This document shows, piece after piece, positions 1 through 10,299 of a DNA stretch of 64,000 bases. Position 1 is the first letter of the stretch. Each line of letters starts with the position of its first letter. Made by a program: the position numbers and the translations under genes. This DNA is from Rozella allomycis CSF55 (Eukaryota > Rozellomycota). Location: the NCBI GenBank assembly GCA_000442015.1, contig KE560904.1, positions 29,675 to 93,674 of the forward strand, given 5' to 3'. The notes under the pieces were generated by a model. That model saw nothing but the letters and a program-made list of their open reading frames with translations. It searched no databases and had not been told where the DNA came from.

Positions 1-60
1 CTCTTTAATATAGATCGAAGGTCCATAAACAGTGGAATGAGTCATGGCAGTTTTAAATAA
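1..60 (+). CDS. possible 3' end of an upstream gene (partial)
   Basis: The first 60 bases are open in frame 1 and end in TAA at 58-60, giving a 19-residue tail ending in GSFK. The next gene starts about 100 bases further on, the usual spacing here, so this may be the last exon of a plus-strand gene cut by the window edge. Nothing identifies a family, and the stretch is short enough to be open by chance. Confidence 0.2.
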   Translation, partial: LFNIDRRSINSGMSHGSFK

Positions 61-160
61 ATATTGCTTTGTTTTTCTTTCTTAAATATAACTAATGGAT
101 ATTGTATTTGGCTTTGGAGGATGTTTCCAAACGTGGTAAAAATCGATTGCAAGGGTTGAA

Positions 161-1455
161 ATGCCGAGTGATTTTAACGTTACTGAACAAATGGATTCTA
201 CATTTATGTTTACTTCTGAATCTGTAGGAGAGGGACATCCTGGTAATACTATATGAGTAATTGTAGAAGACAAAATATGCGACCAAATATCTGACGCTAT
301 CCTTGATGCGTGTTTAGCACAAGACCCACATTCTAAAGTTGCGTGTGAAACTGCCACTAAGACTGGAATGATAATGGTTCTAGGAGAGATAACAACGAAA
401 GCTAATTTGGACTATCAAAAGATAATTCGAGAAAAAGTTCGCGAGATAGGGTACGATTCCAGTGAAAAAGGATTTGATTATAAGACTTGTAATGTTCTTG
501 TTGCCATTGAACAACAATCACCTGACATTGCGCAAGGATTGATACAAACCTCAACAAGGATTGAAGATATTGGAGCTGGTGACCAAGTAAGTGAAAAGAT
601 TATATATTTCAAGGGTATAATGTTTGGATATGCTACTGATGAAACGGAAGAAATGATGCCATTGACAATCATCTTGGCACATAAAATCAATATGAAGTTG
701 AGTGAATATCGCAGAAATGGAACATTGCCTTGGGTTTGGCCAGATTGTAAATCGCAAGTTACTATTGAATATAAAAATGAGAATGGGGCTATGATTCCAT
801 TGAGGGTTCACACCATTGTCATTTCAACGCAACATTCCCCTGACGTTAGCTTGAAGCAAATGAGAGAAGAATTGATAGAAAAAGTTATCAAAGTAAAAGA
901 ATTCATTATTAATAGAAAAAGTCTGTTGTCCCTTCTAAGTATTTGGATGAATCAACGATTTATCATTTACAGCCATCTGGGCGTTTCATCATCGGAGGAC
1001 CACAAGGTGATGCTGGATTAACAGGAAGAAAAATCATTGTCGACTCTTACGGTGGATGGGGCGCTCATGGAGGTGGTGCCTTTTCAGGAAAAGATTTTTC
1101 AAAGGTCGATAGATCAGCCGCTTATGCTGCAAGATGGGTAGCTAAATCCCTAGTTGCAGCTGGATTGTGTAGAAGATGTCTTGTTCAAGTAATAATTGTT
1201 ATATCAATTCATTTAAAGGTGTCTTATGCTATTGGTGTGGCAAAACCTGTTTCCATTTATGTCGATACATACGGCACTGGCATAAAATCAAATTTGGAAT
1301 TATTGAGAATCGTTGAAGAAAATTTTGATCTTCGTCCCGGTATTATTGTCCGTGAATTAGACTTATTTAAACCTATCTACAGCAAAACGGCTGTATATGG
1401 TCATTTCGGGCGTAATGAATTTCCATGGGAAAAGCCAAAGCAACTTAAATATTGA
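161..1455 (+). CDS. metK: S-adenosylmethionine synthetase
   Basis: Makes S-adenosylmethionine from methionine and ATP in the cytosol. Exons are 161-242, 270-892, 922-1188 and 1219-1455; the introns are 27, 29 and 30 nt. The joined protein of about 390 residues is the usual family length. It carries the N-terminal GEGHPDKICDQ segment rebuilt across intron 1, then [14 protein letters not shown], the glycine-rich GGGAFSGKD loop, and a C-terminus ending in KQLKY. The second acceptor could instead lie at 915, adding two lysines, but position 921 restores the family spacing (VIKSVVP). The third intron is 30 nt with no in-frame stop, so it would read through silently if retained. The start ATG at 161 is the only one upstream of the conserved [10 protein letters not shown] segment with a plausible leader. 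Identification is certain from the motifs. Confidence 0.95.
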
Positions 1456-1611
1456 ACAATTATAATTAAATAAATCGACTAAATTTAACTATTTAATATC
1501 CTACTTTGGTCGGTATGATTTACAATCACTTAATTTGACATTCTTGAATCTTATTAATTAAATAACGTCATCAAGAGTAAAAAGTTGTTAAAATGGAACC
1601 ATGTAACATAA

Positions 1612-4263
1612 ATGCTAAGCTCTATTTGGCTTGGTTCCCTTTTATACTTTACGTGCATTAACGCACAGAACTCCACAAATGATGGAACGTTTAATATCTT
1701 GGCAAACTCTGGTGTATCTGCCATTCATGGTGCTCCACTCTCAAATGGAAAGATTCTATTCCTTGGCAAACAAAGTAAGACAAATATATAGATGTAATAC
1801 AAGGCAAATCAACATGGTTTAATTCAATGAAGAAAACTTCGGCCATATTTGATACGTTGAATGGAACAGTCGAAACATTGGAAATGCCATCAGCTACATT
1901 TTACACTTCAGGCGGGTTTTTCCCTAATGGGGATTTTATAAGTATTGGCGGCGATAAGGACAATAGACCTGATTCTTTTTCATTATCTGGTTATGATGGA
2001 TTACGCCGATACAACTTTTGTCAAGATAAATCAAACATACTTTGTTCATCGGAAAATTGGTATACTTCCTCGGAAAAAGTTCAAGATAGCCGTTGGTACT
2101 CGACTGTTGAAAATCTTCCAGATGGCCGTCTCTTCATTCTAGGAGGTAGCAGAGCGGAAGCACAAGTGCCTTCAAAATCTATTCTTTCAAATACTTTTGA
2201 AGTCTTTCCAGTTATTAACGAAGTTGATTACAATACAATGTTCCCTTTCTTAGAGCATTCCTATCCTTATGTTCTTTATCCATTTGTTCACTTGTTGTCT
2301 AATAATAGGTTGTTCATTTTTGCTAACCAAAATGCCACAATTCTTGATGCAAGAACTTATACCAAAATCAAATCACTTCCAAGACTTGATAATGATATTG
2401 TCATTAGAAATTATCCTTTCATGGCTTCGTCGGTTCTGTTGCCCTTGTATCCAGAAACAAATTATAACAATGAAGTATTGATAGTTGGAGGTGGAAGAAG
2501 AACAAAGATGGTTCAAAGGCTAGAGTCTCTCCCAAGCATGACTTTAGCAAAAAATTTGGAAACAGCTTCGGATCAATCTGCTCGCATCGACCTTGATGTT
2601 ACAAGCCCCATATGGGAGATAGAAAAAATGCCGCAAAAGAGATTGATGGGAAATGCTATTTTAATGCCCGATGGAAAAGTTTTGGTTTTGAATGGTGCTC
2701 AAAGAGGTGTTGCTGGTTATGATTCGGTGGCTAGTAACTCATTGCTAAAACCAGATTTGTATGATCCAAAAGCCCCCAGTGGAAAAAGATGGAAGACCCT
2801 TGAAGCTATTGCCAATGTTAAAAGAGTTTATGGTTCTGTTGCCTTTCTACTTCCAGATGCTACAGTATTGATTGCAGGCAGTGATCCGCATTCTTCACCT
2901 TGGTCATGGGGAACCTATCCAACAGAATATAGAGTGGAAATTTATCGTCCATATTATTTATATTTTAATGAACAAAGACCAAAGATTAATAGTATTCCAA
3001 CGGATGTTGTACGGTATGGAGAAACATTTGACATTGACGTGAATGGGCCATGGGATAGCGCATGCTTAATCAGATCGGGATTTGTTACTCACAGTGTTCA
3101 GATGGGTCAACGGTTTGTTGGTTTGGAAGTTATTGGGAATAACACCCTTTTGGCACCACCAAATTCGAAAATTGCCCCACCAGGAAAATATATGTTCTTT
3201 GTACTTAATAATGGAGCACCATCTGAAGCAATGTGGATCAATATTGGCAAGGCGTCGCTATTTGGGGGTAGTGTTTCCCACTTGCACAAAAGATTATGGC
3301 ACATGATACAGTAATACTCTTTTCTCACTTTCAAAAGGATTCACAGAGATAATGCAAGATATGTAGCCGCCTCGTGGATTAGGATGGCATATCACGATGC
3401 AGGAACATTTAGGGTCAATGACAAACTAGGTGGTCCAAGAGCTAATTTATTACACCCAGAAGTTGCCAAATATCCAGAAAACAAAGGATTGTCGGATTTT
3501 GCAAGAACTGTTGCGATGATTGTCAGGGAATTTGAAGGGTTCAGCAGTATTTGTCTTTACATATTTTAACTAGTGGGTGACGCGATTTCAATGGCTGGTG
3601 TTACGGCCATCGAGTTTCTGGGAGGTCCAAGAATTTCCTGGAGAAGAGGTAGAGTTGATTTGAAATTAGGCGAAACTATTTTTGGGCCAGGAAGAATCCC
3701 AGATCCGTTTGAAAGAAACATAAATTCGGTACAAGAATCCTTTTTTGATATGGGGCTTTCCACAGTAGACATGGTAGCTTTAATGAGCATGAATTCAATT
3801 GGGTATGACAATTTTAGTTATATCAATAGGGCTGTTCATCCAGACGTTCCTCAAGTAGAAGCTATTCTTTCATCTGTAAATTATCGTTTCAGCAATCAAT
3901 ATTACAAAGAATTAGTTGGACACATTTGGATTCCTGTAAAACATAAAGAATCAGGAAAAACTTACTATGTTGCTGATGATAATCCATTATTGACAAAGCT
4001 TCCAAGCGATATGTCTTTGCTAGATGACCCAACAAGTTTAGCTCTCGTTCAAAAGTAAAGTTGCTAATTCATAATGCAATAGGTTCGCGGCTGATGAGTA
4101 TTTCTACACAGAAACATTTGCTTCTGCATTTTCTAATCTTGTGCATCTTGGAATGAATATTGATTTTCCAGAGCAAGTGAGTGAACATCCACTAGTTCCT
4201 GAACCCAAAGAAATTGTGAATAACACACTTCAAATGAGATTTGGCAGTCAAAGAGTTAAATAA
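1612..4263 (+). CDS. secreted glyoxal/galactose-oxidase-like domain fused to a haem-peroxidase-like domain
   Basis: Exons are 1612-1774, 1804-3310, 3338-3546, 3574-4054 and 4083-4263; together they are 2541 nt (846 residues plus stop). The start encodes a signal peptide (residues 1-19, ending INAQ). Residues about 20-540 are a kelch-type copper radical oxidase with its C-terminal DUF1929 domain; residues about 558-846 are a plant/fungal-type peroxidase. The join is a 27-nt intron at 3311-3337 in phase 2. It gives an unbroken frame from the oxidase into the distal Arg572-His576 helix of the peroxidase, and no ATG or space for a second promoter lies between them. By alignment to Phanerochaete glyoxal oxidase, Tyr153, Tyr397 and His484 are kept, but the cross-linking Cys is Tyr88 and the copper His beside Tyr397 is Gly398. 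The proximal haem His of the peroxidase is Asn700. The domain families are sure; catalysis is doubtful. Confidence 0.87.
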
Positions 4264-4477
4264 ATTGCTGATTATTTATTAAACATTAAAATTGTGACTA
4301 ATTAGTTTCAATTGCAATTTGCATCAGAATAACGTTTCTTCAAACCCCAAGATAAAAAATATAAAACCATTTAAGTGATCGAAATGGTTTTTTAATCAAA
4401 CTCCCATGATAGAACAATGTTATGTTTTCCTAATATCTGATCATTAAATTACATTAGTGGCTTGTAAATTGCCTCAC

Positions 4478-6952
4478 ATGAGTCAAAATCAAAGTACACA
4501 GGCATTCTTGAGCCCAAGCAATACTGTTGTTAGTGATTTGGCCAAATTGGAAAGTAAGGAGAGTATGGTTAGAAGTTTGGATGACATTGAATCTATTAAA
4601 ACCAGCAACCGAAGAAGGAAATTCTGGTCAAATTTGGTCAAAACTCGGACAAGAAAGTGTATTTTATGTAGTATTATATCGTTTATAATAATTTTGATTA
4701 TATTCATACCGTTGACACTCTTTGTTATTGCCCCATCAGTCGCGCAGAGCAGCATTGCGAATTCTAAACTTGTTATTCATAATTTGGATATAACCGACCC
4801 TAAAATGGATTCATTTCTTTTGTCAATGAATGCAACTATGAGTGACACTGGTTCCTTTGATGCATTAATGAAAGAAAGTAATATGGAAATGTTATTTAAG
4901 GATAAATCATTTGGGCTATTCCCAATGCCCGCAGTTTATATTGAGGCGGGCAAGTCAACGGCTTTATTGTTCAGCGCGCGGGTTAAGATAACGGATGAGC
5001 AAGTTTATCTACAATTTTCTAGAGAAACAATAAATAGGAAAGACGTTTCTTCGAGCATGAAAGGAAAGATCTCTGTGACTGTAATGACACCAATAAAGGC
5101 ATCATTGACATTGAATGATATTCCTTTTGAAAAGAGCATGACCCTTAACGGCATGGACGGACTGAAGGAAATGGAAATACTTGAAATAAATTTGCCAAAA
5201 GATTTAAGTGATGGAATTCAATTAGAAGTTGACGCGAGAATGAAAAATAGATCACCAATGTCGATGATTATGGGAGATGCATATTTTAATGTGTTTTATC
5301 AAGGGATATTGACAGCGAGAATGACTTCAAAAGATTTGAAGATGAAGAAGGGATGGAATAAAGTAAAAATGACGGGACAATTATTGCCTATATCTAAAGA
5401 AAATGAGCAAATAATGTCAAAGTTTTTTTCTGATTCAATGAATGGCATAGATTCCAATTTGGTGGTCAAAGGCGTTTCAACAGATTATCATGGGAAGCAA
5501 ATACCCTGGCTCAACAAGACAATAAACAATTTGAGCCTTTCTTCATTAGCCCCTGGAATGAAAAACTTTAATCCTATTTCTGGTATGGAAATAATAGAAA
5601 TGTCTATTGAATTTGTTAAAAATGATCCTTCATTGATGAGGGTAATGACAAAGATAAAAACAACATACCTTCTTCCTCCAACTTATAAATTCTCTACTAA
5701 TCTTAAATACATTGATCAAAAAATGAATATGATAACCAAAGATGGTATTCCATATGCATCCTTGAAGCTTCAATCAGAGAGTTGTAACGACCAGGGTCAT
5801 TCAGTAGTGGCTTCGCTTGTTGGTGATATGAGAATCAATGTTCCCAATAAAAGATATTTTGATGAGTTTTTAGAAAATCAAATGAAAGAAAAGAGTGTAG
5901 ACTTTAGATTTACTGGATTGTCAACAGTTCATATGAATACAAAGATTGGAAATATGATAGTGAAGGATGTACCCTTGTCAGATACAAAACAAATGGATGG
6001 AATGGATATTTCAAATCAAAATCCACTGATTGGAGAAATGATAATGACCAAAGGAACAGCTGAGAAACTCTTTATTGATACGACGGTAAAGATGACAAAC
6101 CCTGCAAGCGTTACAGTTTCTGGTATTGGTGATGTCAATTTTAATCTATTCTTTAATTACTCGAATGTTCAAGTTCAAATGGGCAGAATTAAGATTGTAA
6201 ATTTCAACATGGCCAAAGGAATGAATCAATTGAAAGTCGTCACTGAGCTTTGGGCAGGCAAAGAAGAAGATTTTCAATTTCAGCAAGCCAAGAAACAATT
6301 CTTTTCAAATTTTGCTTTGGGGTTGAAATCTGATGTTGTTCTCAAAGGCTACAATGAATCATCAACAGTGTTTGCAGTAAAGAACGCTTTGTCTAAAATT
6401 GAAATGCCATCGTTTGTGCCTGGGCAGATTATGGAAATAACAAAGAAATCTTACAGCTTTGTTTGCTTATCTCGTGCCCGCCTGTACGCATCCTTCGATC
6501 TCGCAAATCCCTTTGATGTTCCTCTAAGACTAAATGAAATAATCAACATGGAAATATCTTCACCAAAAGTCAAGTTTTTAAATGTTAAGATTCAAAATCA
6601 ACTAATTCGAAATGTGTTCATCTATCCAAGACAAGTGGCTGAGAAACCAACGTATCTCCAAGTCCCAATTCTCAAAACAGTGTTAAACTCTCTTTTTAAT
6701 TTGGATAATAGTACCTCATCTGATTCTAATGGCNATTTGGATAATAGTACCTCATCCGATTCTAATGGCTCCCATTCCCGTTCTTTGCCTGATCTGTCTC
6801 ATTTTAATGTAAAAGGAACTGTCAGGATCTCTCTTGGTCATTTTCCAATCACTCTGAACATTACACAATCAAATGTTCCAAATGATATGATTAATCGATG
6901 TCCTCCTGAAGAACTGATTGAACCTCCCACTTTTGATCCCAAAGATGATTAA
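4478..6952 (+). CDS. DUF3712 (LEA-2-like) single-pass membrane protein
   Basis: A long uninterrupted frame of about 824 residues. The ATG at 4478 is preferred over the upstream in-frame GTG at 4457. The N-terminus is charged and Ser-rich (about 55 residues, with RRRK and RTRK clusters). One strong transmembrane segment follows (SIISFIIILIIFIPLTLFVI), then a long region of repeated beta-type units with N-glycosylation sites, typical of fungal DUF3712 proteins. At least two units share the pattern in which an MKGTA/MTKG-type start is followed by a VxGxGDVNFN segment. The topology suggests a short cytosolic tail and a large extracytoplasmic part. A single N at 6734 sits between two near-identical 33-base stretches (6701-6733 and 6737-6769), so the LDNSTSSDSNG repeat near residue 755 may be an assembly product. 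Function is unknown; a cell-surface role is inferred. Confidence 0.75.
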   Translation: MSQNQSTQAFLSPSNTVVSDLAKLESKESMVRSLDDIESIKTSNRRRKFWSNLVKTRTRKCILCSIISFIIILIIFIPLTLFVIAPSVAQSSIANSKLVIHNLDITDPKMDSFLLSMNATMSDTGSFDALMKESNMEMLFKDKSFGLFPMPAVYIEAGKSTALLFSARVKITDEQVYLQFSRETINRKDVSSSMKGKISVTVMTPIKASLTLNDIPFEKSMTLNGMDGLKEMEILEINLPKDLSDGIQLEVDARMKNRSPMSMIMGDAYFNVFYQGILTARMTSKDLKMKKGWNKVKMTGQLLPISKENEQIMSKFFSDSMNGIDSNLVVKGVSTDYHGKQIPWLNKTINNLSLSSLAPGMKNFNPISGMEIIEMSIEFVKNDPSLMRVMTKIKTTYLLPPTYKFSTNLKYIDQKMNMITKDGIPYASLKLQSESCNDQGHSVVASLVGDMRINVPNKRYFDEFLENQMKEKSVDFRFTGLSTVHMNTKIGNMIVKDVPLSDTKQMDGMDISNQNPLIGEMIMTKGTAEKLFIDTTVKMTNPASVTVSGIGDVNFNLFFNYSNVQVQMGRIKIVNFNMAKGMNQLKVVTELWAGKEEDFQFQQAKKQFFSNFALGLKSDVVLKGYNESSTVFAVKNALSKIEMPSFVPGQIMEITKKSYSFVCLSRARLYASFDLANPFDVPLRLNEIINMEISSPKVKFLNVKIQNQLIRNVFIYPRQVAEKPTYLQVPILKTVLNSLFNLDNSTSSDSNGXLDNSTSSDSNGSHSRSLPDLSHFNVKGTVRISLGHFPITLNITQSNVPNDMINRCPPEELIEPPTFDPKDD

Positions 6953-6999
6953 TATTGATATAAATTATTTTACTTTAATGAAATATTTGCCTTTAAACA

Positions 7000-8101
7000 T
7001 TGTTATNTATCTTACCTACTCTTTCGAAACTAAACCTAAAGAATGTATTTATCAACGAAATTAATATAAAGAAATTCTCAGATACATTAATGGAAATAGA
7101 ACCAAAGGTTTCGGCGTACTGCGATTATCCCTTACATCCACAGCTCAATGACGATGTAAATATATGTAATTGGTATACTCTCTAAATGGAAACATAAAGG
7201 ATATTCTTAATTGATTTACTCAACTTCTCCTTCTGGAATAATCCAACTAGCGATCCATTTATGGTCAATTACCAAGGAAAAGATTATAGTGGATACGCGT
7301 CCTTGTGCGCCATTATTAAGAGAGCCATAGATGAAGATTATGATATGCTAAACCCACATTTTTGGTGTGAACTGGATTTAAAAACATGGGCCTATATCTG
7401 TCGTTCTACAACAAATCAAAATATGCCTCTACTAGAAAAAAGACTAGAAATTCTTAAAGAATCAGGAAGCGCACTATTAAAAGTACTTTTTGTTAATTGA
7501 TTTTATTATATGAATTTGGCGGTGACTTTGGAAATGTAATCAGCAAAGCTGATAGGGATGTTTATGCATTCATTGAACTTGTGCTTCGTTACTTTCCATC
7601 ATTCAGAGATGAGGTTTATCCAGAAAGTATTCCTATACTCCCGTTTTTAAAAGTCAAATTCTACAAAAGGGTGCAAATATTGATAGCGGATGTTTGGTCA
7701 TGCTTTGGTGGAAAAAACATTGGTGAATTTACAAACATTGATGACATAACAATGTTTGCCGATTACAGGTAACACATAAAAGAATCTAGCATAGGGTACC
7801 ACAGGTAAATGTATTGATAAATGAAATTTACAAGGCATTGTGTGGACTAGGAATCTTGGAATATTCTCCTGCACTTCTTTCTAAGCTGAATTCATCATTA
7901 AACGAAGAGGGCGAAAATTTGGAACTTTTCTCTCAAGAAGAAATTGATATTAGAGCGTCTTCAATCCTTGCAGTGGAAAGCATCAAAAAGTATCTGAAAG
8001 GTTGGAATAGCATATTGATTGACTACTACTTGTGGGATTTCGCTAAAAGAACAAATTTATCGCATATTCCAATACATCGCATACGCACAATTTACTATTA
8101 A
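7000..8101 (+). CDS. QNG1: queuosine 5'-phosphate N-glycosylase/hydrolase (DUF2419), 5' end lost in gap
   Basis: Releases queuine from queuosine nucleotide so that the base can be salvaged into tRNA. Exons are about 7000-7172, 7200-7482, 7512-7768 and 7795-8101. Family motifs include LLNFSFWNN, YSGYASLCAIIKRAIDE, FPSFRDE, KRVQILIADVW, the FADYRVPQ segment rebuilt across intron 3, the acidic IDYYLWDFA segment and the C-terminal PIHRIRTIYY. The start is not resolved: an N at 7007 breaks the frame between the ATG at 6978 and the coding frame used here. Introns 1 and 3 are canonical (27 and 26 nt). The intron at 7483-7511 starts with GT but would have to end in AT to keep the conserved EFGGDF frame; no AG lies near. 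This is either a sequence error or a non-canonical site. Confidence 0.85.
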
Positions 8102-8113
8102 AGATTATTTATT

Positions 8114-8941
8114 TTAATATTGCTTCTTCTTTTCATCAATAGACATATTTCCAGGGCCAATGTTAACCAACATGAGCAATCCCCCCATCACTGAAAGAGT
8201 TTGAAAAAAGTCGTATTTTAAAAAGTCTCTTTCAGGATGTTCGTGATGAAGTGACCACCAATTGTTGACAAAAACATTGAATAACGACAACATAGCGATC
8301 AACAGAATGGCTGAAAACTTGGCCTTGAACCCTACAACCACCATAACGCAAACTACAGATGCAATAGCTATAAATATTAAACGAACCAATGACATCTCCT
8401 CACCTCCAAACGCAAGACCTAAGAATAACAAAACCAATAACACACGACCAAGCAAAGTCATGTAGGTAGATGTTCCGTTCTTGTTAATACTGGGGAGACC
8501 AGCAAACATGGCATTCTTCTTATCCATCGTTATGTATGATTCAGACGCAAGTAAAATTAACCCACCAAGCAGAGATAAGTTTCTCAAAAGATATTTCCAA
8601 TCTAATGCGAATCCATAGAATATAGATTGTAAAATAGTGTTAACTCCAAGTCCGATAACTGCAATATTAGTGTGCTTCTTCATAACTGCAAGAGACGAGC
8701 ATATGATCATTGTTGCCGTTATTGCAAGGAGAAAAATGTAAGCAAAAAATGACGAGTATCCCTTGTAATAAGTAAAGTACTGAACTTGCATATTCCATTG
8801 AAACAAAATTCTAAACGAATCTTCCAAATAGGTCACAACCAAAAGGAATCTTGCAAGGGCTGGCAAGTGCGGTTTCAAAGGTTGAGACAAGCTATCTAAT
8901 TTTTCTTCCAATTGAACTGATATCTGCTTTAGGTTATCCAT
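8114..8941 (-). CDS. SURF4: SURF4/Erv29-type ER-Golgi cargo receptor
   Basis: A polytopic protein of 275 residues that packages soluble secretory cargo into COPII vesicles. It has about seven hydrophobic segments, the family motif HLPALARFLLVVTYLEDSFR near residue 30, an FVNNWW segment, and a lysine-rich C-terminus (KKKQY) of the ER-retrieval type. The ATG at 8941 gives the normal short cytosolic N-terminus; the frame is open further upstream only from a TTG. There are no introns. The gene lies 72 bases downstream of the hemE stop on the same strand. Confidence 0.93.
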   Translation of the reverse strand: MDNLKQISVQLEEKLDSLSQPLKPHLPALARFLLVVTYLEDSFRILFQWNMQVQYFTYYKGYSSFFAYIFLLAITATMIICSSLAVMKKHTNIAVIGLGVNTILQSIFYGFALDWKYLLRNLSLLGGLILLASESYITMDKKNAMFAGLPSINKNGTSTYMTLLGRVLLVLLFLGLAFGGEEMSLVRLIFIAIASVVCVMVVVGFKAKFSAILLIAMLSLFNVFVNNWWSLHHEHPERDFLKYDFFQTLSVMGGLLMLVNIGPGNMSIDEKKKQY

Positions 8942-9012
8942 CACCAAAGTAGGCAGAAAAAGTTTCCGAAATTTTCCTAAATTGACCGATTTAAAAATAA
9001 GACAATTCAAAT

Positions 9013-10149
9013 TTATTGTTTAAAAGATTTACATTGCTCCAAAAACACTTTTAGTTTATTTGGATCATGGTCAGGCATCCTAATTACTGTAATGATTTAT
9101 TTTTACATTCCATGTCCCAAATTGACAATATGTGGTAAACCAACGGAATCAAACTCTTTTAAATTTTCATTGGTAAGTTCCTTCAAAGTTTCAGTTTCAG
9201 CAAACAGTGCACAGGGATCTAAATTTCCTTGAAGACAAATTCGTTTCGTTATATTCTTTGATGCTTCTATTGCTTCCATGGTATAATCCAGACCTAAAAC
9301 GTCAATATCCAAGTCTGAAAGATCTTTTAAAGAAGAGTGCGCTCCCTTGCAAAAGAGTGTCAAAGGAATCCTCTCCGTGATTTGAGCGTCAATTAACTTT
9401 TTTCTAAAGACAGTGACAATTTCTTCAAGAAAAGGAATGCCAAATTCTTTGTAAAGTTTTGGCGATAATTCTCCTGCCCATGAATCAAAGAGTTGAATTG
9501 CTTGAGCTCCTGCCAATACTTGCTCCACAATATAATCCGCTATCACAGAACTCAATTTGGCTAGCAATTGTTTTGATTCCGAAGGATATCTATACAACCA
9601 CGCCTTAGCTTTTGAAAATGTTTTTGATCCACCGCCCTCAATCATATATGCCATAAGAGTCCATGGTGCACCCGAGAATCCAATCAGAGGTACCCTTCCA
9701 TTCAATCTATGCCTAGTTAAAGTAATAGCTTCAAAAACGTATGACAATACATCTTTAACTACTGGCATGCGTAATTTATTCAAGTCCTCTGGGGAAATCA
9801 ACGGGCAAGGAAAATGCGGCCCCTTGGACGGTAGCATTTGTACCTCCATGCCCATGGCTTGAGGTATTACAAGTATATCACTAAAAATTATCGCCGCATC
9901 TAACAGTCCATCATATCGGTCAATAGGTTGCAGTGTAATTTGGCATGCAAGTTCAGGAGTTTGACAAACTTTAAAGAAATCATATTTTTCTCGAACTTCC
10001 CTAAATTCGGGCAAATATCGCCCTGCCTGTCTCATTACCCATACAGGCGGAGGACAAATAACTTCTCCCAAGGCAGCTTTTAAATAGTTTGTATTTAACA
10101 TTCTAGGATATGCTTTGTTGCTCGATAAATTGGTCTCTGTAAATGTCAT
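9013..10149 (-). CDS. HEM12: uroporphyrinogen decarboxylase
   Basis: Fifth step of haem synthesis: decarboxylates uroporphyrinogen III to coproporphyrinogen III. Exons (minus) are 10149-9107 and 9079-9013, split by a 27-nt intron; the product is 369 residues. Visible motifs are the PPPVWVMRQAGRYLPEF substrate loop, the RYDGLLDAAIIFSDILV segment with the catalytic Asp, FSGAPWTLMAYMIEGGGSK, and FDSWAGELSP. The intron cuts just after GHGM near the C-terminus, and the last 22 residues (PDHDPNKLKVFLEQCK) match the usual family end. Presence of this gene argues against a microsporidian, since those lack haem synthesis. Confidence 0.96.
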
Positions 10150-10299
10150 ATAGTCAATTCTTCAATTTCGGAATTCGCAGTCATTCTGTCTTGTAGACTT
10201 TGGGTTTCATTCATTATAAATCAGTTTTTTTCTATTTACTAATTCGCTAGAGAAGTTGGTTAAAAAGTTGATATTAGATATATTAAAAACTTTATTTGT

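Noticed and set aside
3384-4058. The peroxidase as a separate gene starting at an internal ATG near 3384
   Set aside because: That start would remove the distal Arg-containing helix. The upstream exon joins in phase through a standard 27-nt intron, and no intergenic space exists.
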